A DNA stretch of 46,786 bases from an uncultured Prevotellaceae bacterium (GTDB taxonomy: Bacteria > Bacteroidota > Bacteroidia > Bacteroidales > Muribaculaceae), in assembly GCA_900318205.1 (NCBI GenBank), contig ONJS01000022.1, forward strand, positions 1-46,786. Direction: 5' to 3'. Below the pieces are notes generated by a model. The model saw nothing but the letters and a program-made list of their open reading frames with translations. It searched no databases and was not told the origin of the DNA. The translations under genes and the position numbers were made by a program. Each line of letters starts with the position of its first letter. The first letter of the stretch is position 1. Below, piece by piece: positions 41,229 to 46,786 of this stretch.

Positions 41229-42194
41229 ATGGGACTGTTCAAGAAATTATTCTCACGAGAGAAAAAAGAGACGCTCGATAAGGGCTTAGAGAAAACCAAG
41301 CAAGGCGTATTTGAGAAGATTAAACATGCTGTTGCCGGCAAATCGACCGTTGATGACGATGTGCTCGACAACCTGGAGGAAGTGTTTGTCACCAGTGACG
41401 TGGGTGTTGACACCACCGTCAAGATCATCGACCGCCTGCAGGCTCGCGTGGCCCGTGACAAATATGTGGGCACCAGCGAGTTGAACGAGCTGTTGTGTGA
41501 CGAGATCTCACAGATGCTTGCCGACAACAATAATGCCGAACTCGAGGACTTCACCGTTCCCGAAAACATGAAGCCCTATGTCATCATGGTCGTGGGCGTG
41601 AACGGTGTGGGCAAGACGACCACCATCGGCAAACTCGCCTACCAGTTCAAGCAGGCCGGCAATAAGGTCGTGCTGGGCGCTGCCGACACCTACCGTGCCG
41701 CTGCCGACGAGCAGCTTGAGATCTGGGGCAACCGCGTGGGCGTTCCCGTGATCAAGCACAAGATGGGCACCGACCCCGCTGCCGTGGCATATGATGCCGT
41801 GCAGAGTGCCGTCGCCCAGAATGCCGACGTGGTGATCATCGACACCGCCGGCCGCCTTCACAATAACGTGAGCCTGATGAACCAGCTGACCAAGATCAAG
41901 AACACCATGCGCAAGGTGTTGCCCGAGGCACCGCAGGAGGTGCTGCTCGTGCTTGACGGCTCGACGGGACAGAATGCCTTTGAGCAGGCGAAGCAGTTCT
42001 CGGCCGCTACCGAGGTCAACGCCCTCGCCATCACCAAGCTTGACGGCACTGCCAAGGGCGGCGTGGTCATCGGCGTGAGCGACCAGTTCCAGATTCCCGT
42101 GAAGTACATCGGACTGGGCGAGCAAATGACCGACCTGCAGATTTTCAACAAGCAGGAGTTTGTTAAGTCGCTGTTCGGGGTGACTGAGGAGTAA
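41229..42194 (+). CDS. ftsY: Signal recognition particle receptor FtsY
   Basis: A 321-residue SRP GTPase that docks ribosome-nascent-chain complexes at the membrane. A short N-terminal region (MGLFKKLFSREKKE) replaces the long acidic A domain of E. coli, as usual in Bacteroidetes. N domain 20-110, G domain with GVNGVGKTTT (P-loop, 123-130), DTYRAAADEQLEIWG, DTAGRLHNN, TKLDGTAKGG and the closing GLGEQMTDLQIF. Complete. Followed by rimO after 52 bases, the usual Bacteroidetes gene order. Confidence 0.98.
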   Translation: MGLFKKLFSREKKETLDKGLEKTKQGVFEKIKHAVAGKSTVDDDVLDNLEEVFVTSDVGVDTTVKIIDRLQARVARDKYVGTSELNELLCDEISQMLADNNNAELEDFTVPENMKPYVIMVVGVNGVGKTTTIGKLAYQFKQAGNKVVLGAADTYRAAADEQLEIWGNRVGVPVIKHKMGTDPAAVAYDAVQSAVAQNADVVIIDTAGRLHNNVSLMNQLTKIKNTMRKVLPEAPQEVLLVLDGSTGQNAFEQAKQFSAATEVNALAITKLDGTAKGGVVIGVSDQFQIPVKYIGLGEQMTDLQIFNKQEFVKSLFGVTEE

Positions 42195-42236
42195 TCATCT
42201 AATTTATAGTGACTATAGCGATTATAGTGACTATAG
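42195..42236 (+). repeat. Stop-rich short repeat after ftsY
   Basis: TTATAGTGACTATAG occurs with a near-copy 18 bases on (GATTATAGTGACTATAG), giving repeated TAG and TGA triplets right after the ftsY TAA stop. CTATAGTG/ACTATAG also forms small palindromes. No known function. Confidence 0.65.
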
Positions 42237-42246
42237 TTTTTTATCC

Positions 42247-43545
42247 ATGAGGAGGAATAAGATAGACATTATCTCGCTGGGGTGCTCCAAGAACCTGGTG
42301 GACAGCGAACACCTGATGCGGCAGCTACAGGCTGCCGGCTACAGCGTCGCACACAATGCTGACCGTGTTGACGGCGAGACCGTTGTGGTCAATACCTGCG
42401 GCTTTATCGCTGATGCCCAGCAAGAGTCGATCGACACCATCCTGCAACTGGGAGAGGCTAAACGTGAAGGCAAAATCCGCAACCTGTTTGTCATGGGTTG
42501 CCTGGCGGAGCGATTCCGTGCCGACCTGATTGAAACGCTGCCCGAAGTTGACCGTTTTTATGGCAAGTTTGACTGGAAAGGCATGCTTGCCGACCTGGGG
42601 CACGCCTATCGTAACGAACTCGCCAATGAGCGTTGCCTGACCACCCCACCCCATTACTGTTACCTGAAGATTTCGGAGGGTTGCAACCGATTTTGCGCGT
42701 TTTGCGCCATTCCACTGATTACCGGTCGCCACACGTCGGTACCCATGGAGGTACTGCTCGATGAGGTGCAACGTCTTGCCGAGAGGGGCGTCAAGGAATT
42801 TAACGTGATTGCCCAGGACTTGTCCTCCTACGGCATGGACTTGGAGAACCGCATGATGCTGCCCGAACTCATAGACCGCATGGCCGATATCAAGGGCGTG
42901 GAATGGATCAGGCTGCACTATGCCTACCCCACCCAATTCCCCTATGACATCCTGCCCGTGATGGCGAGCCGCGACAACGTGTGCAGCTATCTGGATATTG
43001 CCTTGCAGCACATCAGCGACAAGGTGCTGACCAACATGCGCCGCCACATCAGCCGTCAGGAGACGCTTGACCTGCTGGCACGCCTGCGCCGCGAGGTGCC
43101 GGGCATCCACATCCGCACCACGCTGATGGTGGGCTTCCCCGGAGAGGGCGAGGAGGAATTTCAGGAACTGATGGACTTCGTGCGCGAGGCACGATTTGAG
43201 CGCATGGGCGCGTTTGCCTACAGCGAGGAGAACGGCACCTGGGCTGCCGAGCACCTGAGCGACGATACGCCACAGGAAGTGAAGCAGGAACGCCTGCAAC
43301 AGCTCATGGCGCTGCAGGAAAGCATCTCGCTCGATATCCAGGAGCAGAAGGTGGGCAAGACGCTGCGCGTGCTCGTTGACCGTGAAGAAGACGACTATTA
43401 CATCGGGCGCACCGAGTGGGACAGCCCCGAGGTGGATCCCGAAGTGCTCATCAGCAAAGAGCAGCCGCTAGCTATCGGCGAGTTTACCGATGTGCGCATC
43501 ACCGAGGCCCTGCCGTTTGAGCTGGTAGCGGAGAAGGATAGTTAG
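42247..43545 (+). CDS. rimO: Ribosomal protein S12 methylthiotransferase RimO
   Basis: A 432-residue radical-SAM enzyme that methylthiolates an aspartate of ribosomal protein S12. The N-terminal UPF0004 domain begins KIDIISLGCSKNLVDSEHLM, the RimO hallmark. The radical-SAM cluster is C146-NRF-C150-AF-C153, and a TRAM domain forms the last 65 residues. Complete and of normal length. It follows ftsY. Its stop codon TAG is the first TAG of a 7-base repeat array. Confidence 0.98.
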   Translation: MRRNKIDIISLGCSKNLVDSEHLMRQLQAAGYSVAHNADRVDGETVVVNTCGFIADAQQESIDTILQLGEAKREGKIRNLFVMGCLAERFRADLIETLPEVDRFYGKFDWKGMLADLGHAYRNELANERCLTTPPHYCYLKISEGCNRFCAFCAIPLITGRHTSVPMEVLLDEVQRLAERGVKEFNVIAQDLSSYGMDLENRMMLPELIDRMADIKGVEWIRLHYAYPTQFPYDILPVMASRDNVCSYLDIALQHISDKVLTNMRRHISRQETLDLLARLRREVPGIHIRTTLMVGFPGEGEEEFQELMDFVREARFERMGAFAYSEENGTWAAEHLSDDTPQEVKQERLQQLMALQESISLDIQEQKVGKTLRVLVDREEDDYYIGRTEWDSPEVDPEVLISKEQPLAIGEFTDVRITEALPFELVAEKDS

Positions 43546-43602
43546 GAGTTAGGAGTTAGCAGTTAGCAGTTAGGAGTTAGGAGTTAGGAGTTAGGAGTTA
43601 GA
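43539..43602 (+). repeat. Heptameric AGTTAGG repeat starting at the rimO stop codon
   Basis: Eight or nine units of AGTTAGG, or AGTTAGC, place TAG every 7 bases. The first in-phase TAG is the rimO stop. Because 7 is not a multiple of 3, stops fall in all three frames. Confidence 0.9.
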
Positions 43603-43712
43603 TGTTTCTTTTTTTTGTTGGACTTGGCGCGGGATGCGTTGAGTGCAATCGTTTGCGCAATAATTTGAAATGAAATTAGATTATTATATAATGTGACTGT
43701 GGAAATAATAAC

Positions 43713-43762
43713 TAATTTTGAGCGACTTTAAAAGTTTCAGGTATCACGACAAACCAACTTTA
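43713..43762 (+). promoter_or_regulatory. Promoter and conserved leader motif of the secreted paralogue gene
   Basis: A -7 box TAATTTTG is at 43713-43720. Just after it GCGACTTTAAAAGTTTCAGG (43723-43742) closely matches GTGACTCTATAAGTTTCAGG upstream of the next gene (45539-45558). A TTTAATT motif before the start is also shared, so both genes carry a duplicated leader. Confidence 0.5.
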
Positions 43763-43796
43763 TTCACATGTTTAATTCATAACTCATTATTCATTT

Positions 43797-45416
43797 ATGA
43801 AGAAATTAACGTTAGTTTTATCAATGTTGATCGCTCTCGTTGGCTTCAATGCCAATGCAGCAATGTACATTGTTGGTAGCAACCCGTTCGGTAACTGGAA
43901 TCCCGGAAACGGCGTTGAGATGACCGACAATGGTGATGGCACCTATTCTTACACCGCAACGATCACCGGTACGGTGTACTTTGTTTTCGGTGATGGTCTG
44001 AACAGCGACTGGGGAGTTTTCAACCCCGATCACCGCTATGGTCCCGCCGCTGGCGACGAGAATGTTGCTGCAGGTGAGTGGGTAGCCACCCAGAAGGCCG
44101 GCGACCACGGTTCATACATCTTCACTGGCAGTGGTGACGACTATACGTTCACCTTTGACGAGATCAACTCCCAGTTTAAAATCGAAGGCTATGTTGAGCC
44201 CATCAATCCCCTGACCGGTCATCTGTATGCACTGGGCCAGGTTAACGGCAACAACTGGAATCCCTCGGCTGGTATTGAGATGAACACTACCGATGAGAAC
44301 ATCTTCACGCTCACCGAAGCTGAAATCACCGACAGTGGTGAAGGCTTCGGCTTCTTCAGCTTTACTTCCAAGCTGGGTGAGAACGCTGATGACTGGGGTT
44401 TCCAGCCCTATCGTCGTGGTGCAGCTGTCGATGGCACCCTCGTTGAGGACAGTGTTGCTGCAGAACTTGCAAACTGGGGTAGCACTGGCGCCTTTAAGGT
44501 TGTTCCCGGTATCTATGACATCGAGGTTAACCTGAGCGAGAACACCGTATTGTTGACCCGCAAGGGTGGTGATGTTCCTCCCGTTGAGATCACTGTTTAC
44601 ACCGTAGCTGGTCCCGATATCATCTTCGGCAGCGACTGGGATCCCACTGACGAGGCCAACGACATGGTAAAGGGTGCTGACGGCATCTACACCTGGACCA
44701 AGGAAGAGGTTGCCCTGTATGGTAACTTCGAGTTCAAGGTTGCCGGTAACCACAACTTCAACGTCTATGAGTGGCCTCTCGGAAACAACTGGATTGCCAA
44801 GGTAAACGAGGAAGGCATCTACACGATTGACATCACCTTTGATCCCGAGGCCGAGGGTGATGACCGCATCACTTGCACGCTGACCAAGACTGGTGATGTT
44901 GAGCACATTGACCACACCTACACTGTTGCCGGTACCGAGAACGTATTCGGCAGCAACTGGAGCCCCTCAGACGAGGCCAACGACATGGTGAAGGGTGCTG
45001 ACGGCATCTACACCTTGAGCAAGGACGGTGTTGAACTCGCTGCTCAGGAAGAAGTGCAGTTCAGGATTGTTCAAGACCACGCTTGGACCTATGCATGGCC
45101 CGTTGGCAACTGGCGTTACACTTGCGAGGAGGCTGGCACCTACAACATTGTCATCACCTTTGATCCCACCGCTATCGATGAGGAGAAGATCACCTTCACC
45201 GCAACTCTCGCTGGTGGCAACGTCCTGCGTGGCGACGCTGACGGTAGCGGCGACGTGAAGATTGCCGACGTAACCGCCCTGATCAATTACCTGTTGAGCG
45301 GTGACGCTTCGCTTGTCAACGTTCAGAATGCAGACTGCGACCAGAGTGGCGACGTGAAGATTGCCGACGTAACTGCCCTGATCAACTATCTGCTCAGTGG
45401 CGTTTGGGTAGACTAA
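43797..45416 (+). CDS. Secreted repeat protein with C-terminal type I dockerin
   Basis: A 539-residue exported protein, signal MKKLTLVLSMLIALVGFNAN-AAM. It has two different N-terminal beta modules (MYIVGSNPFGNWNPGNGVEM; LYALGQVNGNNWNPSAGIEM), reminiscent of SusE/SusF-like starch-binding modules. Two copies of another module follow (VAGPDIIFGSDWDPTDEAND and VAGTENVFGSNWSPSDEAND, each with DMVKGADGIYT). The last 60 residues are a dockerin with two near-identical GDVKIADVTALINYLLSG repeats. No catalytic motif and no lipobox. Probably a secreted glycan-binding or scaffold-attached protein (inference). A terminator follows. Its N-terminal 240 residues are highly similar to the next gene. Confidence 0.8.
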   Translation: MKKLTLVLSMLIALVGFNANAAMYIVGSNPFGNWNPGNGVEMTDNGDGTYSYTATITGTVYFVFGDGLNSDWGVFNPDHRYGPAAGDENVAAGEWVATQKAGDHGSYIFTGSGDDYTFTFDEINSQFKIEGYVEPINPLTGHLYALGQVNGNNWNPSAGIEMNTTDENIFTLTEAEITDSGEGFGFFSFTSKLGENADDWGFQPYRRGAAVDGTLVEDSVAAELANWGSTGAFKVVPGIYDIEVNLSENTVLLTRKGGDVPPVEITVYTVAGPDIIFGSDWDPTDEANDMVKGADGIYTWTKEEVALYGNFEFKVAGNHNFNVYEWPLGNNWIAKVNEEGIYTIDITFDPEAEGDDRITCTLTKTGDVEHIDHTYTVAGTENVFGSNWSPSDEANDMVKGADGIYTLSKDGVELAAQEEVQFRIVQDHAWTYAWPVGNWRYTCEEAGTYNIVITFDPTAIDEEKITFTATLAGGNVLRGDADGSGDVKIADVTALINYLLSGDASLVNVQNADCDQSGDVKIADVTALINYLLSGVWVD

Positions 45417-45432
45417 TCTTGAAGAATTAAAA

Positions 45433-45468
45433 GGGCAGGACCCAAAGAGACAGGTCCTGTCCTTTTTT
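45433..45468 (+). terminator. Terminator between the two paralogues
   Basis: GGGCAGGACC pairs with GGTCCTGTCC (10 bp with one G-U), followed by TTTTTT. Confidence 0.92.
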
Positions 45469-45538
45469 GTCTATGTTGCCTTAAAATGCAACAACCTTCA
45501 GAAAGAACCATTTATACTTATTTTGTCAGGATAAAAAA

Positions 45539-45558
45539 GTGACTCTATAAGTTTCAGG
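45539..45558 (+). promoter_or_regulatory. Conserved leader motif upstream of the second paralogue
   Basis: GTGACTCTATAAGTTTCAGG matches the motif at 43723-43742 in 17 of 20 positions, about 60 bases before the start. A promoter-like TTATTTTG lies just upstream (45518-45525). Confidence 0.45.
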
Positions 45559-45618
45559 TAAACATAATCAAATTCAACCTATTATTTACACGTTTAATTA
45601 ATAACCAATTTTGCTTGT

Positions 45619-46786
45619 ATGAAGAGATTAACGTTAATTATCTCCATGTTGATTGCACTCATTGGCTTCAATGCCAATGCGGCAATGTACATTGTTGGTA
45701 GCGACCCGTTCGGTAACTGGAATCCCGGGAACGGCGTTGAGATGACCGACAATGGTGACGGTACCTATTCTTACACCGTAGCGATTAATGGCACGGTATA
45801 CTTCGTCTTTGGCGATGGTCTGAACGGCGACTGGAACATTTTCAATGCCAATCACCGCTATGGTCCCGCTACTGGTGACACCGGAATCAGCGCCGGCAAC
45901 TGGGTGAGCACCCAGAAGGCTGGTGACCACGGCGCCTACATCTTCACTGGCAGTGGTGACGACTATGTATTCACCTTTAACGAGACGGACAAGATGTTTA
46001 AGGTAGAAGGCTATGTTGAACCGTTCAATCCTCTGACTGGTAAATTATTTATCCTGGGTCAGGTGAATGGCAACAACTGGAATCCTTCGACTGGTATTGA
46101 TATGACCACCGCCGATGAGAGCATCTTCACCCTCACCGATGTTGAAATCAGTGACAGTGGTGACGGCTATGGTTACTTCAGCTTCACCACCAAGCTGGGT
46201 GAGAACGCCGATGACTGGGGATTCTTGCCCTATCGTCGCGGAGCTCTCGCTGATGGCACACTTGTTGAGAACGACACCGAAACCGCTCTTGGAGCCTGGG
46301 GTACCGCCAATGCATTCAAGGCTCTTCCCGGCACCTATGACTTCACCGTCTCCATCAATGATCAGAATGCCTATGTGAAAATCATTAAGAAGGCTGATCC
46401 CCAGCCCGTTGTTGACGATGTTTACATCATGGGTGAGGTGAACGGCAATGGTTGGGCTGCCAACGTGGGTGTGAAGATGACCCTGAATGAGGGCGTTTAC
46501 ACCGCCAACATCACCACCGCTGCTGAGAATGACGGCAAGAGCTACTTCAGCTTCACCAAGATGCTTGCCGAGGGTAATGAGGAAGCTGACTGGAATGCCA
46601 TCGCTCCCTACCGATTCGGCGCTGCCAGCGACGGCGACTTCTTGATGACCGAGGAACTCCTGGGCGCACCGTGCGACCTGGCTACCAACGGCAGCTCCAA
46701 CGCCATCGCTATTCCCGCCGGTGAGTGGACCGTTACCGTTGACCTGGTGAGCAACAAGTTCACCATCGACGGCACCTGGCCCGTTG
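45619..46786 (+). CDS. Secreted repeat protein, tandem paralogue (3' end beyond window)
   Basis: ATG at 45619 opens a frame of 389 codons that runs off the window without a stop. Signal MKRLTLIISMLIALIGFNAN-AAM. The first 240 residues closely follow the upstream gene (MYIVGSDPFGNWNPGNGVEM, LFILGQVNGNNWNPSTGIDM, GENADDWGFLPYRRGA). After a KADPQPVVDD linker it diverges, continuing with another NGNGWAANVGVKM module instead of the VAG...FGS modules. Whether it also ends in a dockerin cannot be seen. Function unknown; beta-rich binding modules suggest glycan binding. Confidence 0.88.
   Translation, partial: MKRLTLIISMLIALIGFNANAAMYIVGSDPFGNWNPGNGVEMTDNGDGTYSYTVAINGTVYFVFGDGLNGDWNIFNANHRYGPATGDTGISAGNWVSTQKAGDHGAYIFTGSGDDYVFTFNETDKMFKVEGYVEPFNPLTGKLFILGQVNGNNWNPSTGIDMTTADESIFTLTDVEISDSGDGYGYFSFTTKLGENADDWGFLPYRRGALADGTLVENDTETALGAWGTANAFKALPGTYDFTVSINDQNAYVKIIKKADPQPVVDDVYIMGEVNGNGWAANVGVKMTLNEGVYTANITTAAENDGKSYFSFTKMLAEGNEEADWNAIAPYRFGAASDGDFLMTEELLGAPCDLATNGSSNAIAIPAGEWTVTVDLVSNKFTIDGTWPV

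Overview
The window comes from a member of the order Bacteroidales, most likely a gut Muribaculaceae or Prevotellaceae relative. The reasons are SusC/SusD pairs, DUF6377-type and HU-CCDC81-type proteins, lipoproteins with Bacteroidetes-style signals, promoters of the TTTG-N19/20-TAnnTTTG type, and C-terminal domains of the GRRVAAPT...GIYIHNGKK kind. The genus assignment is inference. I saw no rRNA or tRNA gene.

Layout. 1-3.6 kb (+): DsbD-like thiol:disulfide exchanger and a cysteine desulfidase/serine dehydratase-alpha family protein. 3.6-16 kb (-): an alpha-glucan-type polysaccharide utilisation region made of SusC, SusD and two small lipoproteins, then GH97 alpha-glucosidase, a DUF6377 regulator and a GH13 amylase with a dockerin. 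16-18.6 kb (-): a TonB-dependent receptor behind a TPP riboswitch, so probably an outer-membrane thiamine transporter. 18.6-23.6 kb: a type II-C CRISPR-Cas locus with six repeats, cas9 and a divergent tracrRNA, flanked by two copies of a G-rich repeat. Between cas9 and the array lies a scar in which the first codons of cas1 run into the last codons of cas2, so the adaptation module was lost by an internal deletion. 23.7-28 kb: four-helix-bundle protein, C45-like Ntn hydrolase, YcxB-like membrane protein, HU-CCDC81 protein and a uracil-DNA-glycosylase-family protein. 28.1-33.7 kb: polysaccharide export lipoprotein, ClpB, RfbC and a GlmU-like protein. 34-41 kb (-): C69 dipeptidase, a large secreted protein, GH29 fucosidase and a type-B carboxylesterase. 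41.2-43.5 kb (+): ftsY-rimO. 43.8 kb to the end (+): two tandem paralogous secreted proteins, the first with a C-terminal dockerin, the second cut by the window edge.

How it works together. The Sus-like block would bind, import and hydrolyse alpha-glucans. GH13 makes the first cuts, SusC/D import, GH97 finishes in the periplasm, and the membrane-bound regulator senses products. The fucosidase-esterase pair is a second small carbohydrate operon. The CRISPR locus should be able to interfere (Cas9 catalytic residues, tracrRNA and array are intact) but cannot acquire spacers by itself unless cas1/cas2 exist elsewhere.

The most unusual signals are the cas1/cas2 deletion scar, the repeats and a decayed riboswitch-like copy around the CRISPR locus, and families of short tandem repeats that place a TAG every 7 or 10 bases. 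Several of those arrays begin exactly at a gene's stop codon. All positions and alignments were worked out by eye.
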